A stretch of DNA of 64,000 nucleotides from Nemertoderma westbladi (Eukaryota; Xenacoelomorpha; Nemertodermatida; Nemertodermatidae). Shown here piece after piece: positions 1 through 12,800 of this stretch. The stretch spans positions 60,151 through 124,150 of the forward strand of contig JAUCBJ010008198.1 in NCBI GenBank assembly GCA_032718475.1, written 5' to 3'. A program made the position numbers and the translations under genes. Positions within the stretch are counted from its first letter, which is position 1, and every line of letters begins with the position of its first letter. A model generated the notes under the pieces. That model made no database searches. It was not told the origin of the DNA and was given only the letters and a program-made list of their open reading frames with translations.

Positions 1-219
1 TGGGATCCAATAACGCAGCAACATTCTTTAGCCTTAGGAAGGCCTACATAATGTATAAAGCACACCAGCAATGGGTAAGTAGGTGGAGTCACTGAGAAAA
101 CATTAAAAATACATAAATATATTTTTAGGAACACTTTCCTACCAATACAATACTGCTGTACTGCGATAAGCCTACAATTTTAAATTAGTGTAAACTACAA
201 ATTTTTGCACAGTTAGGTA
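1..219. other. unannotated left flank
   Basis: AT-rich sequence with no convincing coding potential or repeat structure. It ends in the TA dinucleotide (218-219) that forms the left target duplication of the adjoining transposon. Confidence 0.6.
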
Positions 220-352
220 GGGTTAGCTCGCCAAATTCCGGACAAAATCTTACATTTTAGACTTGTACGCCAACATAGATTAATTTATTCCTTAATTTAT
301 CAGTTTTTCTATACATTGGGCTATCGCTGATTGCAATGAACACTATGTTGTT

Positions 353-389
353 AACACCCAGTTTCGACAAATGTTCGAAACTGGGTGTT
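353..389. repeat. sub-terminal hairpin in the pogo-like element
   Basis: A perfect 14-bp inverted repeat (353-366 and 376-389) around a 9-nt loop, with AACACCCAGTTTCG as the left arm. It lies about 130 bp inside the left TIR and could be a transposase-binding or structural sub-terminal site. That function is inferred only. Confidence 0.6.
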
Positions 390-845
390 TATTTTTCGAA
401 GTCGAGTTGTCCGGAATTTGAACACCCTTGGGTAATTCCGTACATTTGGGTAATTCTGGACATGTAATGATGGGCTATAGGTAACTTTTGTACAGTCTCC
501 TATTTTGAAATTTTGTTTGCATATAAGTGTTGGCCTGTTGGGCAACCCTGTTGCTGTGCCTTTGATATTGATAGAAATTATAGATTATGTTTTTTTAAGT
601 TTCTTACCGGTATGTAACTTATAAACTTAATAATATTAATTTATAATATTGTGTTATCATACTGTACTGTAGTTCAAGCCTGTAGTTGACGACGTACAGT
701 AGTGGGTTGTCGGGGGTCGCTGCCCCTTATTTCCTTTACCCACACCACACCATTCACTTAACCTGGCTGATGCAACTGTCACTAAACCCCCCTGTGACAA
801 AAAATATGAAGACGATCGGAAAGTCTAAATAAAGTGTTGAGACAA

Positions 846-1625
846 TTATTATTACTCATCCATTCAATACGCCCTACTAATATGATAATTATAACTCATA
901 ACGAATTATTAAGGCAAATTATATTAGGCAAACTCATACATTCAATAAGCCAAACTAATATGATAATTATAACTCATAACGAATTATTACGGCAAATTAT
1001 ATTAGGCAAACTCATACATTCAATAAGCCAAACTAATATGATAATTATAACTCATAACGAATTATTAAGGCAAATTATATTAGGCAAACTCATACATTCA
1101 ATAAGCCAAACTAATATGATAATTATAACTCATAACGAATTATTACGGCAAATTATATTAGGCAAACTCATACATTCAATAAGCCAAACTAATATGATAA
1201 TTATAACTCATAACGAATTATTAAGGCAAATTATATTAGGCAAACTCATACATTCAATAAGCCAAACTAATATGATAATTATAACTCATAACGAATTATT
1301 ACGGCAAATTATATTAGGCAAACTCATACATTCAATAAGCCAAACTAATATGATAATTATAACTCATAACGAATTATTACGGCAAATTATATTAGGCAAA
1401 CTCATACATTCAATAAGCCAAACTAATATGATAATTATAACTCATAACGAATTATTAAGGCAAATTATATTAGGCAAACTCATACATTCAATAAGCCAAA
1501 CTAATATGATAATTATAACTCATAACGAATTATTACGGCAAATTATATTAGGCAAACTCATACATTCAATAAGCCAAACTAATATGATAATTATAACTCA
1601 TAACGAATTATTACGGCAATTAACA
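846..1625. repeat. 78-bp minisatellite inside the pogo-like element
   Basis: Ten nearly identical 78-bp units. The only consistent variation is one base, TTAAGG versus TTACGG, in the order A C A C A C C A C C, so a 156-bp dimer seems to have been amplified first and monomers added later. Because 78 is divisible by 3, the array reads as one long open frame (26-residue period). No codon bias, start context or homology supports translation. The array ends just before the 3' end of the PHD-coding remnant. Confidence 0.9.
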
Positions 1626-1671
1626 ATTGAAAATTACATTTATGTTTTTGATATTACCAAAAGTGCAAAAG

Positions 1672-2660
1672 CTAGTCAGTTTCGCAAACTACACATGGTG
1701 CTGATATATCATCAACACAATCCTCATGGTACCAGCGATCGCATTTATCGCATGCAATCCACTGAATAGGATCCTCATCATCAATGTCTGTACTTTCTCC
1801 AGGTGGTTCCATCTCTTTGCAAAAATAACAAATATTTGGATTTATGTTTGCCGTTAAAGCCACGTTCTTTTTGGTTTTACCATTTCCAGTACCACTTTTT
1901 TTGTGCTTTTTCTTTTCTTCCCGGGCTTCAGATTCTTTAAGGAGGCGTGCAAGGCTCTCCTCACTGGTTAAAACTTCCCCGTGTTCCTTTTGAACTCGAG
2001 TACGTTTTCTTTTCGCATTTTCTAATGCGAATTTCGTCTCTTTTGATATTGCTGGTCGTAGTACTCTTGTTATTGCATGTCGCATAGCCGAATTCGGCGA
2101 TAGACCTTCGTTGCGCTTGCTGCTGGTAGGAGTTTGAACTTGAATATATGTCATCGGTGGTTCTTGTCGTAAAGGCGATGTTATTGGTTGATAATCCAAA
2201 TGGTCATCACTTTGATTAGGCCTATCCAATAACACTATCTCTTGCAGTGAAAGCGAAGTCATTGGATCAGATCCTGAAGAGACAGCACATTCGGTATCAT
2301 TAAGTATTTCAAGTTCCTCTATGTCGCATATACTGCCTGTACTTGTAGCAATCGGTGTAGAAGTGGTCGGCATGGAAACGGATTCGGAGTCAGGTGTATT
2401 AGAGACTGTATGCCTAGTGGGGGTTGATTCTTCAATTATTGGTTCCAATTCCAAGTCAATTTTGCCTTTTGGAATTGCGTCACGATTCACCGGGTATAAT
2501 CCACACTTGCGAAATCCACTTATAATATGATCTGGCTTTGCGAGAAATGCTCGATTAAATAGTTGATTTAATAATGTGGGAAATATTTGTTTCTTAACTG
2601 TAGATTGACGACTCTCCCTGTAGAAGTTTCCCAGAATCTTGATTGAATCTTGACGCAGAT
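1672..2660 (-). pseudogene. pogo-type transposase C-terminal part with PHD finger
   Basis: The frame is open from about 2660 down to the stop at 1672. It begins with a segment typical of the end of a pogo/Tigger DDE domain (residues reading LLNQLFNRAF, then HIISGFRKCGLYPVN followed by RDAIPKG). A Ser/Thr-rich linker and a basic Lys/Glu stretch follow. The C-terminus is a PHD-type zinc finger: CYFC, then IACDKCDRWYHEDC and a final CVVC, giving the C4HC3 spacing with its conserved Trp. PHD fingers read histone H3 tails, so this tail could have tethered the transposase to chromatin (inference). It has no start codon of its own in this copy and is separated from the DNA-binding part by a short non-coding junction where the catalytic core should be. 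Confidence 0.8.
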
Positions 2661-2688
2661 ACTAAATATCTCTCAGAATCAGCGGATA

Positions 2689-2946
2689 TCACTGGTGGGG
2701 AGGGGACCCCCTTCCAAAATGTTTCTCACGTCCCTTCTTCATTGGGCGCTTCAAAGAACCCTTGAAATCGTTACGTAGCCACTGGCTAATGGTGCTTTTT
2801 GGCACCTTAAACTCTTTTGAAATATCTCGTATCGACCTGCGCTCCCGCTGCCCAAGACTTTTGGAATCCTTGTATGCCTTTATAGCGGCCATCAAGTCTG
2901 CCTCTGAGTATTTATTGATAGTTTTTCGCTTATAGTTGAGAACCAT
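2689..2946 (-). pseudogene. pogo/CENP-B-type transposase N-terminal HTH
   Basis: An 85-codon frame starting at ATG 2946, with psq/CENP-B-N helix-turn-helix signature: a KRKT start, a SEADLMAAIKAYK helix, then a RDISKEFKVPKSTISQWL recognition region. In intact pogo/Tigger elements this domain binds the TIR and is followed by a second HTH and the DDE domain. Here it ends after a basic tail and the reading frame is lost, so it is the 5' stub of an internally deleted transposase gene. Its position near the right TIR on the minus strand fits the usual gene orientation. Confidence 0.8.
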
Positions 2947-3308
2947 TATTACCGGTTAATATGTCATAAGAAATAACACCATAGCATATAATAATATAAG
3001 TAGGCTTATAGGTAAGGTGGGCCTAATCTAATACTACAAAAAACAGCAGTTTACTATTAAAATACTGAAATATGTAATGGAGTACTGGTTTTGCAGTAAA
3101 TGCGGTCTGTTAGGCCTATTAGCATATCTAATCTATCAACTTAACGTTAGCTTTACAGTTAGCACCAGTACCTATATATCTGCTTTGAAAAATATCAATA
3201 TTGTCCGGAATTTGAATATGAAACGTAATAGGAAACATAGTAATTGTCCATAATTTGAACACCCTGTCCGGAATTGCCTGGTGGCCGGAATTTGGCTAGT
3301 TAACCCTA

Positions 3309-3827
3309 TGCAATCAATTTAATCTGTTAATTTCAAACAATTTACTTCGTAACGTACTAGACAGCTAGATGTAACGTGATTAAATTCTGTAGTTATTTTA
3401 TCTTACATAAACATTAAGGGCATTACTGCAGTAGCCAGTAGGACAGTTTCATAAGTCCTGTGAGCCTGTCCCTATACAGCTATAGGGCTGTAGGGGGTAG
3501 GCAAACCGGTAAAGAAAATTTGATTTTGTACTATTGTATTTGAATTTCCCTCTCCCTTTACGAATGAACCTTCCCCAAACCCCAAAATAACAATACATTT
3601 TTAATCTAAATTAATTTTTAATTTACAGTATAATTTTCTTTCATCAAGCCTACATTTCATTCATTTATTTATTTTAAAATGTTATATTCTTTTTCTTTCA
3701 TTCATTTATGCTGGTATCAATCTTACAAATAGGGGGTGGGTCTATCGAATCAACGCAATTACCAAACGATAAATTTGTTTAAATTTAACTAATTAGCAAA
3801 GAATGTTTTAATTATAACTAAGGCAAA
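3309..3827. other. intergenic, AT-rich
   Basis: About 520 bp without coding signal or recognisable repeats. It contains several TTCATTTATTT-like stretches near 3640-3710 and one short CT-rich tract. Confidence 0.5.
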
Positions 3828-4920
3828 CATAATGAAGAAAGGGAGCGGGGTGACTTTAGACGCAAACATAATGAAGAAAGGGAGCGGGGTGACTTTAGAC
3901 GCAAACATAATGAAGAAAGGGAGCGGGGTGACTTTAGACGCAAACATAATGAAGAAAGGGAGCGGGGTGACTTTAGACGCAAACATAATGAAGAAAGGGA
4001 GCGGGGTGACTTTAGACGCAAACATAATGAAGAAAGGGAGCGGGGTGACTTTAGACGCAAACATAATGAAGAAAGGGAGCGGGGTGACTTTAGACGCAAA
4101 CATAATGAAGAAAGGGAGCGGGGTGACTTTAGACGCAAACATAATGAAGAAAGGGAGCGGGGTGACTTTAGACGCAAACATAATGAAGAAAGGGAGCGGG
4201 GTGACTTTAGACGCAAACATAATGAAGAAAGGGAGCGGGGTGACTTTAGACGCAAACATAATGAAGAAAGGGAGCGGGGTGACTTTAGACGCAAACATAA
4301 TGAAGAAAGGGAGCGGGGTGACTTTAGACGCAAACATAATGAAGAAAGGGAGCGGGGTGACTTTAGACGCAAACATAATGAAGAAAGGGAGCGGGGTGAC
4401 TTTAGACGCAAACATAATGAAGAAAGGGAGCGGGGTGACTTTAGACGCAAACATAATGAAGAAAGGGAGCGGGGTGACTTTAGACGCAAACATAATGAAG
4501 AAAGGGAGCGGGGTGACTTTAGACGCAAACATAATGAAGAAAGGGAGCGGGGTGACTTTAGACGCAAACATAATGAAGAAAGGGAGCGGGGTGACTTTAG
4601 ACGCAAACATAATGAAGAAAGGGAGCGGGGTGACTTTAGACGCAAACATAATGAAGAAAGGGAGCGGGGTGACTTTAGACGCAAACATAATGAAGAAAGG
4701 GAGCGGGGTGACTTTAGACGCAAACATAATGAAGAAAGGGAGCGGGGTGACTTTAGACGCAAACATAATGAAGAAAGGGAGCGGGGTGACTTTAGACGCA
4801 AACATAATGAAGAAAGGGAGCGGGGTGACTTTAGACGCAAACATAATGAAGAAAGGGAGCGGGGTGACTTTAGACGCAAACATAATGAAGAAAGGGAGCG
4901 GGGTGACTTTAGACGCAAAC
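3828..4920. repeat. 39-bp minisatellite, 28 near-perfect copies
   Basis: 28 head-to-tail copies of a 39-bp unit containing GAAGAAAGGGAGCGGGGTGA. I see no substitution or indel between copies, which points to very recent expansion or strong homogenisation. Since 39 is a multiple of 3, the array is open in at least one plus-strand frame (13-residue period beginning MKKGSGV) and two minus-strand frames. All of these are by-products of the repeat, and no flanking exon or homology supports a protein. Confidence 0.95.
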
Positions 4921-4996
4921 AAAATCTCTCTATCTCTCTCAGGGAAAATCGACTAAAATAATAGCTTATATGTTTTATAACCAACCGGGTCTCTAC

Positions 4997-5026
4997 GGAG
5001 CCCCTAAAAGGTACATTTTGAAAATA
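4997..5026. repeat. left inverted repeat bordering the 23-bp satellite region
   Basis: About 30 bp beginning GGAGCCCCTAAAAGGTACAT. The same sequence, with three single-base indels, occurs in inverted orientation at 21931-21962. The two copies face each other across the whole 23-bp satellite, LINE and cytochrome b5 region. Confidence 0.7.
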
Positions 5027-5034
5027 GTTTATAT

Positions 5035-8000
5035 AGAGCGTACTAGACATATTTTCTAGTGCGTACTAGACACATTTTCTAGTGCGCTCTAGATACACTT
5101 TCTAGTGCGTACTAGACACATTTTCTAGTGCGCTCTAGATACACTTTCTAGTGCGTACTAGACACATTTTCTAGTGCGCTCTAGATACACTTTCTAGTGC
5201 GTACTAGATACATTTTCTAGTGCGTACTAGACACATTTTCTAGTGCGTACTAGATACATTTTCTAGTGCGTACTAGATACACTTTCTAGTGCGTACTAGA
5301 CACATTTTCTAGTGCGCTCTAGATACACTTTCTAGTGCGTACTAGACACATTTTCTAGTGCGCTCTAGATACACTTTCTAGTGCGTACTAGATACATTTT
5401 CTAGTGCGTACTAGACACATTTTCTAGTGCGTACTAGATACATTTTCTAGTGCGTACTAGATACACTTTCTAGTGCGTACTAGACACATTTTCTAGTGCG
5501 CTCTAGATACACTTTCTAGTGCGTACTAGACACATTTTCTAGTGCGCTCTAGATACACTTTCTAGTGCGTACTAGATACATTTTCTAGTGCGTACTAGAC
5601 ACATTTTCTAGTGCGTACTAGATACATTTTCTAGTGCGTACTAGATACATTTTCTAGTGCGTACTAGACACATTTTCTAGTGCGTACTAGACATATTTTC
5701 TAGTGCGTACTAGATACATTTTCTAGTGCGTACTAGACACATTTTCTAGTGCGTACTAGATACATTTTCTAGTGCGTACTAGATACATTTTCTAGTGCGT
5801 ACTAGACACATTTTCTAGTGCGTACTAGACATATTTTCTAGTGCGTACTAGATACATTTTCTAGTGCGTACTAGACACATTTTCTAGTGCGTACTAGACA
5901 TATTTTCTAGTGCGTACTAGATACACTTTCTAGTGCGTACTAGATACATTTTCTAGTGCGTACTAGACACATTTTCTAGTGCGTACTAGATACATTTTCT
6001 AGTGCGTACTAGATACATTTTCTAGTGCGTACTAGACACATTTTCTAGTGCGTACTAGACATATTTTCTAGTGCGTACTAGATACATTTTCTAGTGCGTA
6101 CTAGACACATTTTCTAGTGCGTACTAGACATATTTTCTAGTGCGTACTAGATACACTTTCTAGTGCGTACTAGATACATTTTCTAGTGCGTACTAGACAC
6201 ATTTTCTAGTGCGTACTAGATACATTTTCTAGTGCGTACTAGATACATTTTCTAGTGCGTACTAGACACATTTTCTAGTGCGTACTAGACATATTTTCTA
6301 GTGCGTACTAGATACATTTTCTAGTGCGTACTAGACACATTTTCTAGTGCGTACTAGACACATTTTCTAGTGCGTACTAGATACATTTTCTAGTGCGTAC
6401 TAGATACATTTTCTAGTGCGTACTAAATACATTTTCTAGTGCGTACTAGACACATTTTCTAGTGCGTACTAGATACATTTTCTAGTGCGTACTAGATACA
6501 TTTTCTAGTGCGTACTAGACACATTTTCTAGTGCGTACTAGACATATTTTCTAGTGCGTACTAGATACATTTTCTAGTGCGTACTAGACACATTTTCTAG
6601 TGCGTACTAGACATATTTTCTAGTGCGTACTAGATACATTTTCTAGTGCGTACTAGATACATTTTCTAGTGCGTACTAGACACATTTTCTAGTGCGTACT
6701 AGACATATTTTCTAGTGCGTACTAGATACATTTTCTAGTGCGTACTAGACACATTTTCTAGTGCGTACTAGACATATTTTCTAGTGCGTACTAGATACAT
6801 TTTCTAGTGCGCACTAGATACATTTTCTAGTGCGTACTAGATACACTTTCTAGTGCGCTCTAGATACATTTTCTAGTGCGTACTAGATACATTTTCTAGT
6901 GCGTACTAGATACATTTTCTAGTGCGTACTAGATACACTTTCTAGTGCGCTCTAGATACACTTTCTAGTGCGTACTAGATACATTTTCTAGTGCGTACTA
7001 GACACATTTTCTAGTGCGTACTAGATACATTTTCTAGTGCGTACTAGATACATTTTCTAGTGCGTACTAGACACATTTTCTAGTGCGTACTAGACATATT
7101 TTCGTAGTTTTTAGGCGTACTAGATACATTTTCTAGTGCGTACTAGACACATTTTCTAGTGCGTACTAGACACATTTTCTAGTGCGTACTAGATACACTT
7201 TCTAGTGCGTACTAGATACATTTTCTAGTGCGTACTAGACACATTTTCTAGTGCGTACTAGATACATTTTCTAGTGCGTACTAGATACATTTTCTAGTGC
7301 GTACTAGACACATTTTCTAGTGCGTACTAGACATATTTTCTAGTGCGTACTAGATACATTTTCTAGTGCGTACTAGACACATTTTCTAGTGCGTACTAGA
7401 CACATTTTCTAGTGCGTACTAGATACATTTTCTAGTGCGTACTAGATACATTTTCTAGTGCGTACTAGACACATTTTCTAGTGCGTACTAGACACATTTT
7501 CTAGTGCGTACTAGATACATTTTCTAGTGCGTACTAGATACATTTTCTAGTGCGTACTAGACACATTTTCTAGTGCGTACTAGACATATTTTCTAGTGCG
7601 CTACTAGATACATTTTCTAGTGCGTACTAGACACATTTTCTAGTGCGTACTAGATATACTTTCTAGTGCGCTCTAGATACATTTTCTAGTGCGTACTAGA
7701 CATATTTTCTAGTGCGTACTAGATACATTTTCTAGTGCGCACTAGATACATTTTCTAGTGCGTACTAGATACATTTTCTAGTGCGTACTAGATACATTTT
7801 CTAGTGCGTACTAGATACATTTTCTAGTGCGTACTAGACATATTTTCTAGTGCGTACTAGATACATTTTCTAGTGCGCACTAGACACATTTTCTAGTGCG
7901 TACTAGATACATTTTCTAGTGCGTACTAGACACATTTTCTAGTGCGTACTAGACATATTTTCTAGTGCGTACTAGATACATTTTCTAGAGCGTACTAGAT

Positions 8001-9586
8001 ACATTTTCTAGTGCGTACTAGATACATTTTCTAGTGCGTACTAGACACATTTTCTAGTGCGTACTAGATACATTTTCTAGTGCGTACTAGACACATTTTC
8101 TAGTGCGTACTAGACATATTTTCTAGTGCGTACTAGATACATTTTCTAGTGCGCACTAGATATACTTTCTAGTGCGCTCTAGATACATTTTCTAGTGCGT
8201 ACTAGACACATTTTCTAGTGCGTACTAGATATACTTTCTAGTGCGCTCTAGATACATTTTCTAGTGCGTACTAGACACATTTTCTAGTGCGTACTAGACA
8301 CATTTTCTAGTGCGCACTAGATACATTTTCTAGTGCGTACTAGACACATTTTCTAGTGCGTACTAGATACATTTTCTAGTGCGTACTAGACACATTTTCT
8401 AGTGCGTACTAGACATATTTTCTAGTGCGTACTAGATACATTTTCTAGTGCGCACTAGATACATTTTCTAGTGCGTACTAGACACATTTTCTAGTGCGTA
8501 CTAGATACATTTTCTAGTGCGTACTAGACACATTTTCTAGTGCGTACTAGACATATTTTCTAGTGCGTACTAGATACATTTTCTAGTGCGCACTAGATAT
8601 ACTTTCTAGTGCGCTCTAGATACATTTTCTAGTGCGTACTAGACACATTTTCTAGTGCGTACTAGATATACTTTCTAGTGCGCTCTAGATACATTTTCTA
8701 GTGCGTACTAGACACATTTTCTAGTGCGTACTAGACACATTTTCTAGTGCGCACTAGATACATTTTCTAGTGCGTACTAGACACATTTTCTAGTGCGTAC
8801 TAGATACATTTTCTAGTGCGTACTAGACACATTTTCTAGTGCGTACTAGACATATTTTCTAGTGCGTACTAGATACATTTTCTAGTGCGCACTAGATACA
8901 TTTTCTAGTGCGTACTAGACACATTTTCTAGTGCGTACTAGATACATTTTCTAGTGCGTACTAGACACATTTTCTAGTGCGTACTAGACATATTTTCTAG
9001 TGCGTACTAGATACATTTTCTAGTGCGCACTAGATATACTTTCTAGTGCGCTCTAGATACATTTTCTAGTGCGTACTAGACACATTTTCTAGTGCGTACT
9101 AGATATACTTTCTAGTGCGCTCTAGATACATTTTCTAGTGCGTACTAGACACATTTTCTAGTGCGTACTAGACACATTTTCTAGTGCGTACTAGACACAT
9201 TTTCTAGTGCGTACTAGACATATTTTCTAGTGCGTACTAGATACATTTTCTAGTGCGCACTAGATACACTTTCTAGTGCGCACTAGATATACTTTCTAGT
9301 GCGCTCTAGATACATTTTCTAGTGCGTACTAGACACATTTTCTAGTGCGTACTAGACACATTTTCTAGTGCGTACTAGACACATTTTCTAGTGCGTACTA
9401 GACATATTTTCTAGTGCGTACTAGATACATTTTCTAGTGCGCACTAGATACACTTTCTAGTGCGCACTAGATATACTTTCTAGTGCGCTCTAGATACATT
9501 TTCTAGTGCGTACTAGACACATTTTCTAGTGCGTACTAGATACATTTTCTAGTGCGCACTAGATACACTTTCTAGTGCGCACTAGA
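5035..9586. repeat. 23-bp satellite, array 1 (about 198 copies)
   Basis: Unit CTAGTGCGTACTAGATACATTTT and close variants. The CTAG-TGCG-N-CTAG core is a palindrome: in the GCGCAC form, CTAGTGCGCACTAG is a perfect 14-bp palindrome, while the GTAC and CTCT forms are near-palindromes. Main variable positions are GCGTAC/GCGCAC/GCGCTC, and TACA/CACA/TATA before the T-run. Blocks of variants recur in the same order (for example around 8280-8600, 8730-9040 and 9160-9480), showing higher-order repeats. Stop codons interrupt all frames. The array is broken at 9586 by the LINE. Confidence 0.95.
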
Positions 9587-9867
9587 ATTAGCAATAGCAT
9601 ATTATTATTACATAAAAGCAGTAGGCCTACAGCATACTAAACTCTGAAACCAAACAACTGAAATTCAGCACTGTCTGACTGTGTTTTGATAATACCGTTA
9701 CCTACCCACTGCTGGATTGTGGTTGGTAGCTGACCCTGGGGGTGTAGAACAGAGCCGTCTACACCCAGATATATGGTGAAGACACCAGGGCCGGTGATTC
9801 CCAACAGTACAGTAACTACCGGGTACCTTAGGCCTACCGGCACCGTACCATACTCGCATGGTTTATC

Positions 9868-12800
9868 ATGGAGAACGTTAGGAAGCTGACAACGGTGCGT
9901 CTTAAAAAGATGTTGGCCGCACACCACGTCTCCACAATGGGAAGTCGCAGCGAACTACTAATCCGTGCTGAGCGCGTAATGCGCAGTGTCTCAAGGCACA
10001 CTGAGAGGAGTTTAGCAATCCGGGACGAACTGGCAGACCCGAGGATGATCTGGGACGAACCCCCCGACCCGACGATGATCCGGGACGAACTTGCCAACCC
10101 GACGATGATCCGGGATGAGCCTGTCCACCCGACGATGATCCGGGACAAACCTTCTGAACCGAGGATGATCCGGGACGAACTTTCCGACCCGACGATTATC
10201 CGGGATGAGTCTGTCGACCCGACGATGATCCGGGACAAACCTTCTGAACCGAGGATGATCCGGGACGAACTTGCCAACCCGAGGATGATCCGGGACGAAC
10301 CCCCCGACCTGACGATGATCCGGGACGAACCTGTCGACCAGATGATGATCCGGGACAAACCTTCTGAACCGAGGATTATCCGGGATGTACTTGCCGACCC
10401 GACGTCGATCCGGGACGAGCCTGTCGACCCGACGATGATCCGGGACAAACCTTCTGAACCGAGGATGATCCGGGACGAACTTGCCAACCCGAGGATGATC
10501 CGGGACGAACCCCCCGACCTGACGATGATCTGGGACGAACCTGTCGACCCGACGATGATCCGGGACAAACCTTCTGAACCGAGGATGATCCGGGACGAAC
10601 TTGCCGACCCGAGGATGATCCGGGACGAACCTGCCGACCCAAGGATGATCCGGGACGAGCTTGCCAACCCGAGGATGATCCGGGACGAACCCCCCGACCC
10701 GACGATGATCTGGGACGAACCCGCCCACTCAACGATGATCCGGGAAGTACTTGCCGACCCGACAATGATCCGGGACGAACCCGCCGACCCGACAACGATC
10801 CGGAACGAACCTGCCGACCCGAGGATGATCCGGGATGAACCCCCCGACCCGACGATGATCCGGAACGAACCTGCCGACCCGAGGATGATCCGGGATGAAC
10901 CCGCCGGCCCGAGGATGATCCGGGACGAACCTTCCAATCCGAGGACGATCCGGGATGAACCCGCCGTCCCAAGGATGATCCAGGATGAACCTTCCAATCC
11001 GAGGATGATCCGGGATGAACCCACCATCCCGACGATGATCCGGAACGAACCTGCCGACCCGAGGATGAACCGGGACGAACCCGCCGGCCCGAGGATGATC
11101 CGGGACGAACCTTCCAATCCGAGGACGATCCGGGATGAACCCGCCGTCCCAAGGATGATCCAGGATGAACCTTCCAATCCGAGGATGATCCGGGATGAAC
11201 CCGCCATCCCGAGGATGATCCGGGACGAACCTCCTGAACCGAGGATGATTTGGGACGAACCTGCCGACCCGAAGTTGATCCCCGACGAACCCGCTGACCC
11301 TAGGATGATCCGGGACGAACCCGCCAACCCGAGGATGATCCGTAACAGGGCCAATGCATCGATGGGGATGCGGCAACCACAGGCGGACGTTATCGACATA
11401 ACGCCAACCCCAACCTTTCCACAGCTCCCGGGATGGGTAGGCCCGGGTATCCATACAGCCCATGACCCAGCCCGGAGAAGCTCAGAGATCGGGTATTCTC
11501 ATAACTACCAACTCCGGCCTAAACTTGACAGAAACAATGGGTTAGTTAGTTACTCATCTATAATAGGTAACATTTACAGTCCCACACATCTTATACAAAC
11601 ATCACATACCAGCACACAATTACCCCAGACAAACCCGACACCCCTGACATACCCCACACCATCACACCAGGAACTCTCACCACCATTGCCCCAATTGAAC
11701 ATCACAGAGCATCCCTCAACAAACCACCACGCCCACTTCACTGGTGTCATGGTCGAAGATCTTCATAGTGATGGCATATGGAGGCCCAGGGACGTTACAG
11801 TCAGGGATATTCCAATTTCTGTTTCGAATTCCAAGCTTTTGGACCACATGCCATGTACTGATCGAGCAGTCACTCAATCAGGGGCTTGCAGGACAGACCA
11901 ATCATATGGGGGGCATCTCCAACCAACTAGCGGCCCATCCGGCATGTCCACTCCAGAGTTGATAGACATTTCTGACAATGCATTGCTTCAGGTGACAGAC
12001 CTCAATCTACCCTCAACTGTCACAGACTCACAAGCACTAATGTCTAAAGCAAAAAGAAGTAAAATTTCTGATTTCTTCAAACCAATTACACATAAGAAGG
12101 GTGGAATAACTCCAGACCATCCAACCACCATCATTACATCGACAGAAAACTCCAATCATATGGTAATGTCAAACATTAACCGTAACAAGGATGTGGTGTA
12201 CATGGGAGAACACAAATATTCCCAAGGAGAAGTAAACAAATTTTATCCTGACACAGACTTAGAGCATGATGATGTGCGAATTAGGGATGCCATCCTCAAA
12301 ACACCAGTAATAAATAGCAAAGTGATTATTAAGCCATCAGACCCAGACTGGGACTACCTACAACCAGGATGCAAACTTTCAACTGTCATTGTGGATTCTT
12401 TTTTATCTATTTTAAATAACTCAATGGGAGATGATAGAATAGGTTGTATCGACTCAAGTCTTTGTAGCAAGTTGCATCAAGAAAGGTTCGACTATGCAAG
12501 TGCCTTGAAATATATCACATCTACCTGTAACATAAGATCTACATCACTGTGCCTCTTTCCTGACTGCTTCAATGACCACTTCGTTCTGCATATTGCTAAT
12601 CTCAGCGACCATAGTGTATATACTTTATGCAGCATCAATGCGATGACTCGACCATCAACTGTGACTCGGAGAATCTGTAAACTGCTAAACTCAATCGAAT
12701 ATGTTTCTGGAGGGGCAAAAAGTTCATGGACTGCCGTCTCCCACATCAACAATTACCCCCTTCAAAAACCTCTAAGCAAAGATTGCGGCGTATTTGCATG

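Larger units (their letters stand above)
220..3306 (-). mobile_element. pogo/Tigger-like DNA transposon with deleted transposase core
   Basis: The element is bounded by 22-bp TIRs at 220-241 and 3285-3306 that differ at two positions; both begin GGGTTA and end CCAAATTCCGG. TA dinucleotides flank it at 218-219 and 3307-3308, the target duplication of the Tc1/mariner/pogo superfamily. Sub-terminal copies of a GTCCGGAATTTGAA-like motif lie inside each end (about 408-425 and 3205-3275), and a 14-bp stem with 9-nt loop sits at 353-389. The minus strand carries a psq-type helix-turn-helix and the C-terminal end of a pogo-type DDE protein followed by a PHD finger. The catalytic DDE segment between them is missing, so the copy is non-autonomous. 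A 78-bp minisatellite occupies the region between the end of the coding remnant and the left TIR. Confidence 0.88.

Noticed and set aside
834-1769. 311-codon open frame through the 78-bp repeat
   Set aside because: Openness follows from a stop-free unit whose length is divisible by 3; there is no conserved domain, and it overlaps a minus-strand transposase remnant.
3789-5050. Three long open frames on both strands over the 39-bp array
   Set aside because: All are by-products of one stop-free 39-bp unit; no homology, exon signals or codon bias.
5035-9586. CRISPR-like array
   Set aside because: Units are contiguous 23-bp repeats without unique spacers, in clearly eukaryotic DNA.
10012-11463. 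Minus-strand frames opposite the ORF1 decapeptide region
   Set aside because: Antisense shadows of the 30-bp coding repeat; the plus-strand ORF has flanking conserved domains.
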